A stretch of 45,751 nt of DNA from an uncultured Clostridia bacterium (GTDB taxonomy: Bacteria; Bacillota; Clostridia; Christensenellales; CAG-138), in NCBI GenBank assembly GCA_944336475.1, contig CALVLD010000017.1, forward strand, positions 1 through 45,751, written 5' to 3'. Below are positions 7,377-17,190 of the stretch, in pieces (position 1 is the first letter of the stretch; each line of letters begins with the position of its first letter). A model generated the notes under the pieces. It was not told where the DNA came from. It was given only the letters and a program-made list of their open reading frames with translations, and searched no databases. Position numbers and translations under genes: made by a program.

Positions 7377-8432
7377 ATGAAAGTATTGAGAGTCGGCATA
7401 ATAGGGGCAACAGGAATGGTAGGAAGAAGATTCGTATCCCTGCTTGAGCATCACCCGTGGTTTGAGATTGCGGCGCTTGCGGCAGGGCCGCGTTCAGAGG
7501 GAATGAGCTACGGCGCTGCGCTTGCATCAAGGGGGGAGGATTGCCCTGCCTATGCGGCGGATATGCAGCTGCTCAACGCATGGGATGCCGCAGCGATATC
7601 AGGCATGGTCGATATGGTGTTCTGTGCGGTGAACATACCCCGAGCGGATGCCCAAAGGCTTGAGGAGAGCTATGCACGGTGCGAGTGTCCGGTGGTATCC
7701 AACAACTCAGCGTGTAGGAGCCTGCCGGATGTTCCCGTGGTGATACCGGAGGTCAATGCCTGGCATCTGGATGTTATACCTCAGCAGAGGCGGCGTCTCG
7801 GTACCAAACACGGCTTCATCGCCGCCAAATGCAACTGTTCCATACAGAGCAGCCTGCCGCCGCTTGCAGCCGCAAGGGGGCTTGGGCTGAAAAGGGCGTA
7901 TGTCGCCACATATCAGGCGGTGTCGGGCGCAGGCAGGACGCTTTCCTCCTTTCCCGATATACATGACAATGTCATACCCTTCATACCGGGCGAGGACGAA
8001 AAGAGCGAGACCGAGCCCAAAAAGATACTCGGTATGGTATCGGATGAGGGCATAGTCCCCGAAACCGACGTGGAGTTCTTTTCCCGGTGCGTGCGTGTCC
8101 CGGTGAGCGACGGCCACACCGCGGCGGTGTTTGCGGAGTTTGAGCATGAGGTCGATGCAGACCGGCTCAAAGCGCTGTGGTCGGATTACGGCAGACTCGA
8201 CCTGCCGAGCGCGCCGGAACGCTTCATACGCATATTCGACGAACCCGACCGTCCGCAGCCTGCACTCGACAGGTATACGGGCAATGGCATGTCCGTCTGC
8301 ATAGGGGGCATAAGGCAGATACATCCGCACGGCGTGAGCTTTATAGGGCTTTCCCACAACACGGTCAGGGGCGCCGCAGGAGGCGCTGTGCTGCTTGCGG
8401 AAATGCTTGCAAATAAAGGATTTTTTGATTAG
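7377..8432 (+). CDS. asd: Aspartate-semialdehyde dehydrogenase
   Basis: A 351-aa enzyme that reduces L-aspartyl-4-phosphate to aspartate semialdehyde with NADPH, feeding lysine/diaminopimelate, threonine and methionine synthesis. It has the N-terminal nucleotide loop GATGMVGRRF (10-19), the active-site cysteine in KCNCSIQ (Cys154), and the active-site histidine in SDGHTAAVF (His247). The KCNCS context and GAGRTLSSFPDIHDN segment are of the archaeal/fungal-like type rather than the E. coli type. GAAGGGAG precedes the ATG. dapA follows after 8 bp, so the two are co-transcribed. Confidence 0.95.
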   Translation: MKVLRVGIIGATGMVGRRFVSLLEHHPWFEIAALAAGPRSEGMSYGAALASRGEDCPAYAADMQLLNAWDAAAISGMVDMVFCAVNIPRADAQRLEESYARCECPVVSNNSACRSLPDVPVVIPEVNAWHLDVIPQQRRRLGTKHGFIAAKCNCSIQSSLPPLAAARGLGLKRAYVATYQAVSGAGRTLSSFPDIHDNVIPFIPGEDEKSETEPKKILGMVSDEGIVPETDVEFFSRCVRVPVSDGHTAAVFAEFEHEVDADRLKALWSDYGRLDLPSAPERFIRIFDEPDRPQPALDRYTGNGMSVCIGGIRQIHPHGVSFIGLSHNTVRGAAGGAVLLAEMLANKGFFD

Positions 8433-8440
8433 GAGGAGCT

Positions 8441-9313
8441 ATGGTATTTCAGGGAAACGGCACGGCGCTTGTCACGCCTTTCAACAGGGACGGCGGTTTG
8501 GATATTGCCGCTGCCTCAAATCTCATACGTCACCAGCGTGAGTGCGGCACCGCTGCGCTGATAGTCTGCGGCACCACAGGGGAGGGCTCAACGCTCACCG
8601 AGGAGGAGCGTGAGCAGCTCATATCCCTTGCCGTGCGTGAGGCGGATATGCCCGTGATAGTCGGCACTGGCAGTAACGACACCGCCCGTGCTATAGCGCT
8701 CTCCCGTCAGGCGGAGCGTCTCGGTGCAAATGCGCTTCTTGTGGTCACGCCCTATTACAACAAAACATCACAGGCAGGTTTGATACGCCACTTCACAATG
8801 ATAGCCGACAGCGTGAGCATACCGATCATACTCTATGACGTGCCCTCTCGCACGGGCATGAGGATACTGCCGAATACCGCCGCAGAGCTTTCAAAGCACG
8901 AGCTTATCGTCGGGCTCAAGGCGGCGTCAGGGGATATATCCTCCATTGCGGAGACAATAGCCCTCTGTGGGGATGCCGTTGCCATATACTCGGGTAACGA
9001 CGACCAGACCCTCCCCATACTTGCGCTCGGCGGTGTGGGGAGCATATCGGTGGTGTCGAACATCATGCCCCGGGAGTGCGCCATGCTCTGCGAAAAGTGG
9101 CGCGCAGGCGATACGGAGAGCGCAAGGCGCATACAGCTTTCACTTCTGCCCATAGTCCGGGCGCTGTTCTCGGATGTCAACCCCATCCCTATAAAGGAGG
9201 CCATGCGCATAATGGGCTGCGATGTGGGCGAATGCCGTCCGCCGCTCACACAAATGGACTCAGTCGCAAGGCTGCGCCTTATAGATACCTTATCGGAATA
9301 CAGCCTAATTTAG
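8441..9313 (+). CDS. dapA: 4-hydroxy-tetrahydrodipicolinate synthase
   Basis: A 290-aa class I aldolase that condenses pyruvate with aspartate semialdehyde, the committed step to diaminopimelate and lysine. Motifs: GTTGEGST (44-51), TPYYNK (103-108), LYDVPSRTG (131-139), the Schiff-base lysine in GLKAAS (Lys160), and SGNDD. GGAGGAG precedes the ATG. It sits 8 bp behind asd, whose product is its substrate. Its TAG stop overlaps the stop of the convergent xth gene, so there is no room for a separate terminator between them. Confidence 0.97.
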   Translation: MVFQGNGTALVTPFNRDGGLDIAAASNLIRHQRECGTAALIVCGTTGEGSTLTEEEREQLISLAVREADMPVIVGTGSNDTARAIALSRQAERLGANALLVVTPYYNKTSQAGLIRHFTMIADSVSIPIILYDVPSRTGMRILPNTAAELSKHELIVGLKAASGDISSIAETIALCGDAVAIYSGNDDQTLPILALGGVGSISVVSNIMPRECAMLCEKWRAGDTESARRIQLSLLPIVRALFSDVNPIPIKEAMRIMGCDVGECRPPLTQMDSVARLRLIDTLSEYSLI

Positions 9314-10065
9314 TCAAGCTCCAGCACCACGGGACAGTGGTCGCTGCCCATCACCTCGGGCATTATGCCGGCATACCGCACACGGGGCATCAGCCGCACG
9401 CTCACGAGAAAGTAGTCTATGCGCCACCCCACGTTCTTCTCACGGGCTCGTCCCATGTAGCTCCACCAGGTGTAGGCGTCCGTCACATCGGGATGCAGTG
9501 TGCGGAACGTGTCGCAGAAGCCGGAGTCAAGGAGCAGAGTCATCTTCTCCCTCTCCTCGTCGGTGAAGCCGGCATTGCCCCGATTTGATTTGGGATTCTT
9601 GAGGTCGATCTCCCTGTGGGCAACATTCAGATCGCCGCAGATGACCACGGGCTTGTCCGCATCGAGCGACTTGACATAGGCACGGAAGGCGTCCTCCCAC
9701 TCGCAGCGGTAGGAGAGACGCTCCAGCTCACGGCGCGAGTTGGGGGTGTAGACCGTAACAAAGTAGAACTCGCCCATGTCGAGGGTTATCACCCTGCCCT
9801 CGCCCTCGAACCGCTCTCCCATATCCATGCCGTAGCTCACACGCAGCGGCTTAAACCTCGTAAATACCGCAGTACCGGAGTAGCCCTTTTTCTCGGCATG
9901 GTGCCAGAAGCACCCGTAGCCCTGCGGCGCAAAATCTATCTGCCCTGCCTGGAGCTTTGTCTCCTGCAGGGCAAGCACATCCGCGTCGGCGGAGGCAAAG
10001 AAGTCCAAGAACCCCTTGCCCACCGCTGCTCGCAGACCGTTAACGTTCCATGAGATCAGCTTCAT
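9310..10065 (-). CDS. xth: Exodeoxyribonuclease III (AP endonuclease)
   Basis: A 251-aa member of the exonuclease-endonuclease-phosphatase fold that cleaves DNA 5' to abasic sites and trims 3' ends in base excision repair. Motifs: ISWNVNGLRA near the N-terminus, QETKLQ (metal-binding Glu), ICGDLNVAHREID, WRIDYFL and GSDHCPV at the C-terminus. It starts 6 bp after the uridine-kinase-like gene, with AGGTGA formed at that gene's end, indicating co-transcription. The stop overlaps that of dapA on the other strand. Confidence 0.96.
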   Translation of the reverse strand: MKLISWNVNGLRAAVGKGFLDFFASADADVLALQETKLQAGQIDFAPQGYGCFWHHAEKKGYSGTAVFTRFKPLRVSYGMDMGERFEGEGRVITLDMGEFYFVTVYTPNSRRELERLSYRCEWEDAFRAYVKSLDADKPVVICGDLNVAHREIDLKNPKSNRGNAGFTDEEREKMTLLLDSGFCDTFRTLHPDVTDAYTWWSYMGRAREKNVGWRIDYFLVSVRLMPRVRYAGIMPEVMGSDHCPVVLELD

Positions 10066-10071
10066 ATGGCG

Positions 10072-11739
10072 TCACCTGTAGAATGTATTTCCCCCGATGA
10101 ACTCACGCAGTATGGACGTCGGCGGTATCTCATCCTCAACATCTGCCTCAAGGAAGTAGTTGAGGTACTTTACTATCGCCCGCGCCATGCCGTAATACTC
10201 GCTTTCAGGCGGCACTGTCAGCAGCAGCGGATATACATGCCGCTTCATTATGCAGGGCTCATAGTGCAGAGTGGTGTTCAGTACCATATCCGCCTGCTCT
10301 TGGAAGGGGAATATCCAACGGCTCTCGCCCCTGCGAACGCTTGCCCACATGGAGAGCGTGCGCTCCATGGATGCGCCCCGATTCTCATAATCGCGAACGA
10401 GGCGGCGGAGCAGGCGCATATCCGTGGTGCGCACACGGTTGTGGTCATCAAGGTTTATCGTAGCAAGCGCGCTGACGTAAACACGGTACACACGTTCACG
10501 GTCGATACCTTCCCCGATCATAAGAGGGTTGAGTCCGTGTATCCCCTCGATAATAAGCGGCTGTTCCTCCGTGCAGCGGAGGAGCTTGCCGGTGGGCTCA
10601 CGCCTGCCCGTCATGAAGTTGAATATGGGCAGCTCGACCTCCTCCCCCTCGAGGAGGAGCCTGAGATCGTGATTGAACCGCTCGATGTCAAGGGTGTTTA
10701 TATGCTCCAGATCCATCTCCCCGTGCTCGTCTCTGGGGCACTTGTCACGGTCAATGTAGTAATCGTCAAGGGAGATCATTATGGGGTCAAAGCCCTCTGC
10801 CCTGAGCTGAGTGGCGATGCGGTTGGCGGATGTCGTCTTGCCCGATGACGAGGGCCCTGCAAGCATGACAGCCCTTGCTCTGTGCGAGATTATCTCATCC
10901 GCAACACGGGCAAACATCTTTTCGTGCAGGGCTTCGTTCACGCGGATAAGCTCCCTCACCGAGCCGTTTTCAACACGGGCGTTCAGCTCGTTTGCTGTGG
11001 AGCAGGTCATGAGACAACCCCAACGGTCGCTGCGAGCATATACCTCCGCCATCTTTGGGGAGTCCTCATAGATCGCAGGGGTATCGGGCCTGTTCAGATC
11101 CGGCATGAGCATAACGAATGCGCCGCCGCTCAGATAGTGCAGATCGAACACACTCACATAGCCCGTGGAGGGGGCCATCTCGCCGTAGAAATAGTCCATA
11201 TAGGAGCTGTATCCGGGGCAGCGGTAGACATCAAAATAGCTGAACCTCCTCCACTTCAAAAGCTCTGCCTTGTCCGTCTGGCCGTCCGCCTCGAAGAAGC
11301 TCAGCGCATCGGATATGCTCATACGCCTGCGCTCAAGCGGATGATCTGCCTTCACCGCATGCGCCATTTCCTCCCTGAGCCGCTCCATATCGTCAGGGGA
11401 GAAAACGGGCTCATTCTCGATGCGTATGCACAGCCCCGAGCCGAGCGAATAGCATACCACCACGCGGGCAGTGGGGAACAGCTTCCTCACGCACATTATC
11501 AGCACAAACTGAAGCGTGCGCTCATAAACACGCCTGCCCTCCTCATCGCAGTAGCGAAGGAGCTGCATATCCGCCTCTCGAAACGGCGTGTAGTTGAGGT
11601 TAAACACTTCGCCGCCAAGCCTTACCGCAAGCGGCCGCCTTGCAGGCGAGTCGCTGTCTAAGCCAAGCGTGCGGACGGCATCGAGTATGGTCTGCCCCTG
11701 CTCAAGCTCGCAGGGTATTCCGTCTATTCTAAACTGCAT
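10072..11739 (-). CDS. Uridine-kinase-like nucleoside kinase with TGS/ThrRS-like N-terminus
   Basis: A 555-aa protein. The C-terminal half (from ~285) is a phosphoribulokinase/uridine kinase P-loop domain: Walker A GPSSSGKTT (295-303), MISLDDYY, LIIEGIHGLNP and NRVRTTDMRLLRRLVRDY. The N-terminal part resembles the TGS and second additional domain of threonyl-tRNA synthetase, an architecture known from Thermotoga and clostridial nucleoside kinases of unproven substrate. GAAAGGG precedes the ATG, and a strong promoter lies at 11769-11797. xth follows 6 bp downstream. Phosphorylation of a nucleoside is inferred; the specific substrate cannot be read. Confidence 0.88.
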   Translation of the reverse strand: MQFRIDGIPCELEQGQTILDAVRTLGLDSDSPARRPLAVRLGGEVFNLNYTPFREADMQLLRYCDEEGRRVYERTLQFVLIMCVRKLFPTARVVVCYSLGSGLCIRIENEPVFSPDDMERLREEMAHAVKADHPLERRRMSISDALSFFEADGQTDKAELLKWRRFSYFDVYRCPGYSSYMDYFYGEMAPSTGYVSVFDLHYLSGGAFVMLMPDLNRPDTPAIYEDSPKMAEVYARSDRWGCLMTCSTANELNARVENGSVRELIRVNEALHEKMFARVADEIISHRARAVMLAGPSSSGKTTSANRIATQLRAEGFDPIMISLDDYYIDRDKCPRDEHGEMDLEHINTLDIERFNHDLRLLLEGEEVELPIFNFMTGRREPTGKLLRCTEEQPLIIEGIHGLNPLMIGEGIDRERVYRVYVSALATINLDDHNRVRTTDMRLLRRLVRDYENRGASMERTLSMWASVRRGESRWIFPFQEQADMVLNTTLHYEPCIMKRHVYPLLLTVPPESEYYGMARAIVKYLNYFLEADVEDEIPPTSILREFIGGNTFYR

Positions 11740-11768
11740 AATAATACCCTTTCAACGTTTATAGACCT

Positions 11769-11797
11769 ATTATATGCGCTTCAGGTATTCTTGACAA
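11769..11797 (-). promoter_or_regulatory. Promoter of the kinase-xth operon
   Basis: Minus strand TTGTCA (11792-11797), 17-bp spacer, perfect TATAAT (11769-11774), 30 bp upstream of the kinase ATG. Confidence 0.7.
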
Positions 11798-11806
11798 GCG
11801 GTGCGC

Positions 11807-11845
11807 AAAAAAACTCCCCTGCCGCGCGTCTGCCGGCAGAGGAGT
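11807..11845 (-). terminator. Strong Rho-independent terminator after thpR
   Basis: Minus-strand 12-bp stem ACTCCTCTGCCG / CGGCAGGGGAGT with a single T-G wobble, followed by seven T. It ends the carboxypeptidase-thpR unit just before the kinase promoter. Confidence 0.9.
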
Positions 11846-11861
11846 CGTGGCATTGGAAGCG

Positions 11862-12407
11862 TCAGAATGATTCCCTGTGGAGGGGGTTGTATACCATTCG
11901 GCCGTTCACACGGATGCTCTCAAAGAGCGTAAGCCCCTGTGCCTGCATGGAGGCGTCAAGCGGCACGGAGGCAAGCTCCGCCAATGTAAGATCGTCATGC
12001 TCGACATTCCTGCCGAGGGTTATGTGCGGCACGAATCTGCGGTAGCTCCGCGCAAAGCCGTTGTCGCCAAGGGCGCACTCAAGGGATTCGTAAAGGGCGT
12101 TCAGCTCCTTTAGCTCACCCTCTACGGTGACGACGGCCGTTCTGCTCCTGTCTCCTTCATGCCTGCGGTCAAAGCAGCCATATCTGCCGAGCTTGAGCGT
12201 GAAGGGACGTATATCCCGACATGCGCTCTTTATGGCGCTCACGGCTCCGGCTAGGTCACGGCTCTCGCCTATGAAGTGCATGGTTATGTGCATGCTCTCC
12301 ACAGGCACGAACCTGCCGCCGCTGCTGCGCTGCTTGAGCTCGCTCTGCAATGCACCAAGCTTGCGCCTGACGTCCGCGGTTAATTCGATAGCGACAAAAA
12401 GCCTCAT
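11862..12407 (-). CDS. thpR: RNA 2',3'-cyclic phosphodiesterase (2'-5' RNA ligase family)
   Basis: A 181-aa 2H phosphoesterase. Both signature motifs are intact: HITMHF (from His40) and HITLGRN (from His128), with the family's N-terminal MRLFVAIEL. These enzymes hydrolyse 2',3'-cyclic phosphate ends and can ligate tRNA halves in vitro; the physiological substrate is uncertain. The ATG at 12407 lies one base after the stop of the upstream carboxypeptidase gene with no separate Shine-Dalgarno sequence, so translation is probably coupled. A longer in-frame start inside the upstream gene was rejected because family homology begins at MRLF. Confidence 0.92.
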   Translation of the reverse strand: MRLFVAIELTADVRRKLGALQSELKQRSSGGRFVPVESMHITMHFIGESRDLAGAVSAIKSACRDIRPFTLKLGRYGCFDRRHEGDRSRTAVVTVEGELKELNALYESLECALGDNGFARSYRRFVPHITLGRNVEHDDLTLAELASVPLDASMQAQGLTLFESIRVNGRMVYNPLHRESF

Positions 12408-12408
12408 A

Positions 12409-13908
12409 TCACAGACCGTAAATATTTGAGAACTTCTCGATAAGATATTCCGTATAGTAGCGAGCATCAAAGTCCTCGCCGCAGCATATGCGGATGAGCT
12501 CCTTGGGCTTCTTTACCATGCCGTACTTGTAGATATGCTCGGTGAGCCAATCGACTATGGCCTTGAGGTTGCCCTTGCTGACAAGCCCGTCGATATCCAT
12601 CTCCTTGCGCATATGCGCCACTATCTGCGCACCGTATGCGGAGCCCAGCGAGTAGGAGGGGAAGTAACCGAACATTCCGCCGCTCCAGTGGGAATCCTGA
12701 AGCACGCCGTGCTTGTCGTCCGGAACATCCACGCCGAGATACTCCTTGTACAGCCTGTTCCACTCCGAAGGCAGCTCCTTTGTGGAGAGGGTGCCGTTGA
12801 ACAGACGCTTCTCAAGCTCATAGCGGATGAGGACGTGCAGGGAGTAGGTCAGCTCATCCGCCTCGGTGCGAATGAGGGATGGCTCCGCCTTGTTTACGGC
12901 AAGGTAGAACATCTCGGGCGTAACGCCTGCGAGCTGCTCTGGGAACAGCTCCGTCAGCTTGGGGAATACGAGCTTGATAAACTCAAGCGAGCGGCCGATT
13001 ATATTCTCATAGAAGCGCGACTGTGACTCATGCATGCCGCAGGACGCACCCCCTGCAAGAGGGGAACTGATTAGCTCGTCTGCAGTGTTCAGCTCATATG
13101 TCGCATGGCCGCCCTCATGTATCACGCTGTACATGTTGGATGCAAGCATATTCTCATGATAGTGGGTGGTTATGCGGACGTCATGCTTGCTGAAGCCCGT
13201 GGTGAAGGGGTGCTCTGTCTCGCCCAATGTGCAGTCGTCGCCGTTTATGCCCATGACCTCCATAAGGTAGTGGGAGAATTCCCTCTGCTTCTCAATGGGG
13301 TATGCCTTCTGCAAAAAGCTGTCGTCTATCTGAGGACGCTTTGCAATGGCGTGGATGAGGGGAACCAGAGCCTCTTTTACCTTTGCAAAGTAGACGTCGA
13401 GCACGTCGGTGGTAAAGCCCTCCTCATGCTCCTCGAGCCAGAAGTCGTAAGCGTCCTTTTCGGGAGCCATGTAGCCGGCAAACCTGCGCAAATACTCGAC
13501 CAGCTTGGCAAGGTGCGGTTCGAACATGGCATAGTCGCTCTTGACCTTGGCGTCGTGCCACACTGCGGAGGCGGTTGCCTGTATCTTCCTGCACTCTACA
13601 TACTCATCCACAGGCACACGGCGTGCCTGCCTGATCTCCTTTGCGGTCTCCTCGACTTCACGGCGAGTAATCTCGTCCAGCTCCAAGGCGTGCTCCGTCA
13701 GGAAATCTACCAGTGCAAAGTTTTCCTCATTGACGGAGAGCTTGTATGCGACCTCCGACAGCGTGCCGAGCGTCTCGCCGAAGCCTGCGGCGGCATTCTT
13801 GGGTGCGGCTGTCTCAATGTCGTAGTACATCACGCCCATTGCGTGATTGTATGCGTGCAGGAGCTTGTTCGTTGCCTTGAATTTTGCGATAGCTTCGTTA
13901 AGTTCCAT
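12409..13908 (-). CDS. Carboxypeptidase M32 (thermostable carboxypeptidase Taq family)
   Basis: A 499-aa zinc metallocarboxypeptidase, predicted cytoplasmic, that removes C-terminal residues from peptides. M32 hallmarks: HPFT (233-236), DVRITT (243-248), the zinc motif HEGGH (264-268), HESQSRFYEN, and the late GYFPSYSLG segment. The length is typical for M32. The ATG at 13908 (MELNE) was chosen for its AAAGGAG; the open frame extends 19 codons further into the gcvPB downstream region. thpR follows directly. Confidence 0.95.
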   Translation of the reverse strand: MELNEAIAKFKATNKLLHAYNHAMGVMYYDIETAAPKNAAAGFGETLGTLSEVAYKLSVNEENFALVDFLTEHALELDEITRREVEETAKEIRQARRVPVDEYVECRKIQATASAVWHDAKVKSDYAMFEPHLAKLVEYLRRFAGYMAPEKDAYDFWLEEHEEGFTTDVLDVYFAKVKEALVPLIHAIAKRPQIDDSFLQKAYPIEKQREFSHYLMEVMGINGDDCTLGETEHPFTTGFSKHDVRITTHYHENMLASNMYSVIHEGGHATYELNTADELISSPLAGGASCGMHESQSRFYENIIGRSLEFIKLVFPKLTELFPEQLAGVTPEMFYLAVNKAEPSLIRTEADELTYSLHVLIRYELEKRLFNGTLSTKELPSEWNRLYKEYLGVDVPDDKHGVLQDSHWSGGMFGYFPSYSLGSAYGAQIVAHMRKEMDIDGLVSKGNLKAIVDWLTEHIYKYGMVKKPKELIRICCGEDFDARYYTEYLIEKFSNIYGL

Positions 13909-13931
13909 ATATACATCTCCTTTCCGGGAAT

Positions 13932-13961
13932 AAAAGGGGAGAGCATCATGAAAATGCTCTC
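13932..13961 (-). terminator. Probable terminator after gcvPB
   Basis: Minus-strand stem GAGAGCAT / ATGCTCTC (13939-13961) followed by CCCC and TTTT. The T run is displaced by the C run, so termination may be incomplete and read into the carboxypeptidase gene. Confidence 0.5.
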
Positions 13962-13972
13962 TCACAGGTCGA

Positions 13973-15415
13973 TCACCAGTATTTTACGATGGGCTTGCGC
14001 GCCGCAGCGACCTCATCGGGACGGCCAACGGGGGTTGTGACGGGTGCGGCATGAATGGCGCCCGGGTCGGTTTTTGCGACCTTTGCAATGTCCAGCATCG
14101 CATCAACGAATTCATCCAAGGTCTCCCTGCTCTCCGTCTCGGTGGGCTCTATCATCATGGCCTCGTGGACGATGAGGGGGAAGTAGATCGTCGGGGGGTG
14201 ATACCCGCGGTCGATCAGCGCCTTGGCTATATCGGAAGTGTGTACGCCGTAGTCTACAAGCTCACCCGGGGTGACGACGCACTCGTGCATGCAGGTGCGG
14301 TCATGGGGTATGCCGTATGCGCCGCGAAGGCGGTGCATTATGTAGTTGGCGTTGAGAACCGCATTTTCACTTGCCTCCTTAAGCCCCCTACCGCCGAGGG
14401 AGCGGATGTAGCAGTACGCCTTGACTATGACGCCGAAGTTGCCGTATAGGCTCTTGACCTTTCCTATGGACTCGGGGCGGTCATAATCCGGGACTATCAT
14501 GCCGTCCTCATCCTCCTTCAGCACGGGAACGGGCATGAAGGGCATGAGGTGGCTCTTGACGCCCACGGGGCCGCTGCCGGGACCGCCGCCGCCGTGAGGC
14601 GTGGAGAATGTCTTGTGCAGGTTGATGTGCATCACATCAAAGCCCATGTCGCCGGGACGGACTATGCCCATAATGGCATTGAGGTTTGCACCATCATAGT
14701 AGAGCAGACCGCCTGCATTATGGACTATCTCGGCAATCTTCTTGATATTGCGCTCAAACAGACCCAGCGTGGAGGGGTTGGTGAGCATTAGGCCTGCGGT
14801 ATCGGAACCGACCGCCGCACGCAGGGCGTCCAGATCGACGCCGCCGTCGGGAGCGGACTTGATCTCCTTGACCTTGAAGCCCGCCATAACCGCGGAGGCG
14901 GGGTTGGTGCCGTGCGCCGCATCGGGAACGATTATCGTGGTGCGTGCGGTGTCGCCCCTGTGTTCATGATAGGCCCTTATGTGCATAAGGCCGGCGAGCT
15001 CACCGTGTGCGCCTGCAGCAGGCTGAAGCGTGAATGCGTCCATGCCGCAGATCTCGCAGAGCATGTCCTCGGTGTCCTTCATAAGGCGGAGGCAGCCCTG
15101 CGCCATATCGGCATCGAGCCTGGGATGCACGGAATTGAACATGGCGGCAAGCTCCTCATTGATCTTGGGGTTGTACTTCATGGTACAGCTCCCAAGGGGA
15201 TAGAAGCCGTTGTCAACGCCAAAGTTGCGGCGGGAGAGATTGGTGTAGTGACGGACAAGATCAACCTCGCCCAGCTCGGGGAGATCGAGCCTGGAGACAG
15301 CCCTCATGCCCTCGGGTATTGTACCGCAGGCGCAGGGAACATCCAGCTCAGGCATGTCGTATGCCCTGCGCCCCTCGCGGGAACGCTCAAAAATCAGCTT
15401 GTAGGAGCTCCTCAT
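13973..15415 (-). CDS. gcvPB: Glycine dehydrogenase (decarboxylating) subunit 2
   Basis: 480 aa, the PLP-binding half of the split P-protein of the glycine cleavage system. With subunit 1 it decarboxylates glycine and passes the aminomethyl group to the lipoylated H-protein. The PLP lysine lies in [14 protein letters not shown] (Lys268); other marks are [24 protein letters not shown] and YYDGANLNA. Its ATG overlaps the gcvPA stop by one base (TAATG), which implies coupled translation and balanced subunit synthesis. It is the last gene of gcvT-gcvH-gcvPA-gcvPB. Confidence 0.97.
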   Translation of the reverse strand: MRSSYKLIFERSREGRRAYDMPELDVPCACGTIPEGMRAVSRLDLPELGEVDLVRHYTNLSRRNFGVDNGFYPLGSCTMKYNPKINEELAAMFNSVHPRLDADMAQGCLRLMKDTEDMLCEICGMDAFTLQPAAGAHGELAGLMHIRAYHEHRGDTARTTIIVPDAAHGTNPASAVMAGFKVKEIKSAPDGGVDLDALRAAVGSDTAGLMLTNPSTLGLFERNIKKIAEIVHNAGGLLYYDGANLNAIMGIVRPGDMGFDVMHINLHKTFSTPHGGGGPGSGPVGVKSHLMPFMPVPVLKEDEDGMIVPDYDRPESIGKVKSLYGNFGVIVKAYCYIRSLGGRGLKEASENAVLNANYIMHRLRGAYGIPHDRTCMHECVVTPGELVDYGVHTSDIAKALIDRGYHPPTIYFPLIVHEAMMIEPTETESRETLDEFVDAMLDIAKVAKTDPGAIHAAPVTTPVGRPDEVAAARKPIVKYW

Positions 15416-16749
15416 TACCGAATACCTCCCATGATACTCTTAATAGTGTCGCAGAGGAAGTCGATCTCCTCGCGGGCATTCATCTCGGTGGCGCACCAGA
15501 GCATGCCGCCATCGGGAAGCACCAGACCACCGGTGATGCCGATGTCCTTGAGAGCGTCGTTTAGCTCCTGCGCAGGAAGCGTGGTATCAACAACGAACTC
15601 GTTGAAGAAAGGCGTTTCGGGATAGCGCAGCGTGATGCCGTCTATCGCAGCGAGCTGCTCGGCAAGGTAGTGCGCCTTGGCGATGTTGTGCTGCGCAACC
15701 TCCTTCATACCGGCAGGACCCATTGTGCAGCAGTAGATAGCCGCCATCACTGCGCAGAGCATCTGGTTGGAGCAGATGTTGCTGGAGGCCTTCTCACGGC
15801 GGATATGCTGCTCGCGAGCCTGAAGCGTAAGCACAAATACACGGTTGCCCTCAGCATCGGCAGTCTGACCGGCTATGCGGCCCGGCAGATTGCGCATGAG
15901 CTTCGCAGTGGTAGCCATAAAGCCGACATACGGACCGCCGAATGAGAGCGGCAGACCCAGAGGCTGGCCGTCGCCCACTGCGATGTCCGCACCGTACTCG
16001 GCAGGACGCTTCATAAGTCCAAGCGTTATGGGATTGACATATGCGACCATAAGGCCGTTTGCGGCATGCACCGCATCGGAGATGGCCTGCATATCCTCGA
16101 TATTACCGTAGTAGTTGGGCTGTGCGGCTATCATGCCGGCTGCGCCCTCCATATTGGCGGCAATGGCGGAGATGTCGGTCAGACCGTCTGCGCCCACGGG
16201 TATCTCGACCGTCTCAATGCCCAGACAGTGGGCATATGTCTTTATCACGGCGATAACATCCGGGTTGAGAGCCGCACTGTAGAGCATCTTTTTCCTGCGC
16301 TTGCTGTCACGGAGCATTATCATGGCCTCCGCCGCAGCGGTAGCGCCGTCATACACGGAAGCGTTTGCAACATCCATGCCCGTAAGACGGCATATTACCG
16401 TCTGATACTCGAACAGCGCCTGAAGCATGCCCTGGCTCATCTCGGCCTGATAGGGGGTGTAGGCGGTGTAGAACTCGCTCCTCATGGCAAGCTGAGGCAC
16501 GACGGACGGTATGTAGTGGGAGTATGCGCCTGCGCCGCGGAACAGCAGACCGTCATCCTCATTCTGCAGGGCATATCCGGCAAGTATGCTGCGCAGCTCT
16601 ATCTCGCTTACGCCGTCGGGCAGATCAAGCGGACGGTTCAGCCGCAGATCCGCAGGTATGTCCGAGAAAAGCTCGTCCATGGACTCAAGCCCAAGTACGG
16701 AGAGCATCTCACGACGCTCCTTCTCGGTGTTGGGAACATAGCTCTTCAT
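15415..16749 (-). CDS. gcvPA: Glycine dehydrogenase (decarboxylating) subunit 1
   Basis: 444 aa, the N-terminal half of the split P-protein, structurally a PLP-fold domain without the lysine. Recognisable segments are [14 protein letters not shown] at the start, [34 protein letters not shown] and [11 protein letters not shown]. It starts 6 bp after gcvH and overlaps gcvPB by one base. The split arrangement is usual for Clostridia, unlike the single GcvP of enterobacteria. Confidence 0.97.
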   Translation of the reverse strand: MKSYVPNTEKERREMLSVLGLESMDELFSDIPADLRLNRPLDLPDGVSEIELRSILAGYALQNEDDGLLFRGAGAYSHYIPSVVPQLAMRSEFYTAYTPYQAEMSQGMLQALFEYQTVICRLTGMDVANASVYDGATAAAEAMIMLRDSKRRKKMLYSAALNPDVIAVIKTYAHCLGIETVEIPVGADGLTDISAIAANMEGAAGMIAAQPNYYGNIEDMQAISDAVHAANGLMVAYVNPITLGLMKRPAEYGADIAVGDGQPLGLPLSFGGPYVGFMATTAKLMRNLPGRIAGQTADAEGNRVFVLTLQAREQHIRREKASSNICSNQMLCAVMAAIYCCTMGPAGMKEVAQHNIAKAHYLAEQLAAIDGITLRYPETPFFNEFVVDTTLPAQELNDALKDIGITGGLVLPDGGMLWCATEMNAREEIDFLCDTIKSIMGGIR

Positions 16750-16755
16750 CGGAAA

Positions 16756-17130
16756 TTACTCCTGCTCAGCAAGAAATGCCTCGTAAGCCTCGGCATCCAT
16801 GAGATTGTCGGCTACCTCGGTGAACTCTACGGCGGCGATGAACTGGCCGTAGGCGTCCTCATTGAGCTTCTCGGGGTTGGCGTCGAGAGCCTCGTTGACC
16901 TCGACAACCTTGCCGCTGACGGAGCTGTAGACGTTGGAAACGGCCTTGACGCTCTCCACTACGCAGTAGCCGTCACCGATGGCGACATCCTTGTCAACGG
17001 CGGGGAGCTCTACGAATACTATATCACCGAGGGCTTCTGCCGCATGAGCGGTGATGCCGAGCTTTGCAATGCTGCCTTCGATCTTGACCCACTCATGGTC
17101 ACGGGTATATTTGCGGTCATTGGGAATCAT
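16756..17130 (-). CDS. gcvH: Glycine cleavage system H protein
   Basis: 124 aa, the lipoyl carrier that shuttles the aminomethyl group from P to T protein. The lipoylated lysine is in VVESVKAVSNVYS (Lys62), with KYTRDHEWVK at the N-terminus. The start at 17130 is preceded by GGAGG at ideal spacing; a TTG five codons upstream overlaps that ribosome-binding site and was rejected. No lipoate ligase or L-protein (lpd) gene lies in this operon, so those functions must come from elsewhere. Confidence 0.97.
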   Translation of the reverse strand: MIPNDRKYTRDHEWVKIEGSIAKLGITAHAAEALGDIVFVELPAVDKDVAIGDGYCVVESVKAVSNVYSSVSGKVVEVNEALDANPEKLNEDAYGQFIAAVEFTEVADNLMDAEAYEAFLAEQE

Positions 17131-17190
17131 GGTTAATACCTCCAAATAATTATTTCTATCTGTTATCGGACGACCGATAGCTCAGCGATT

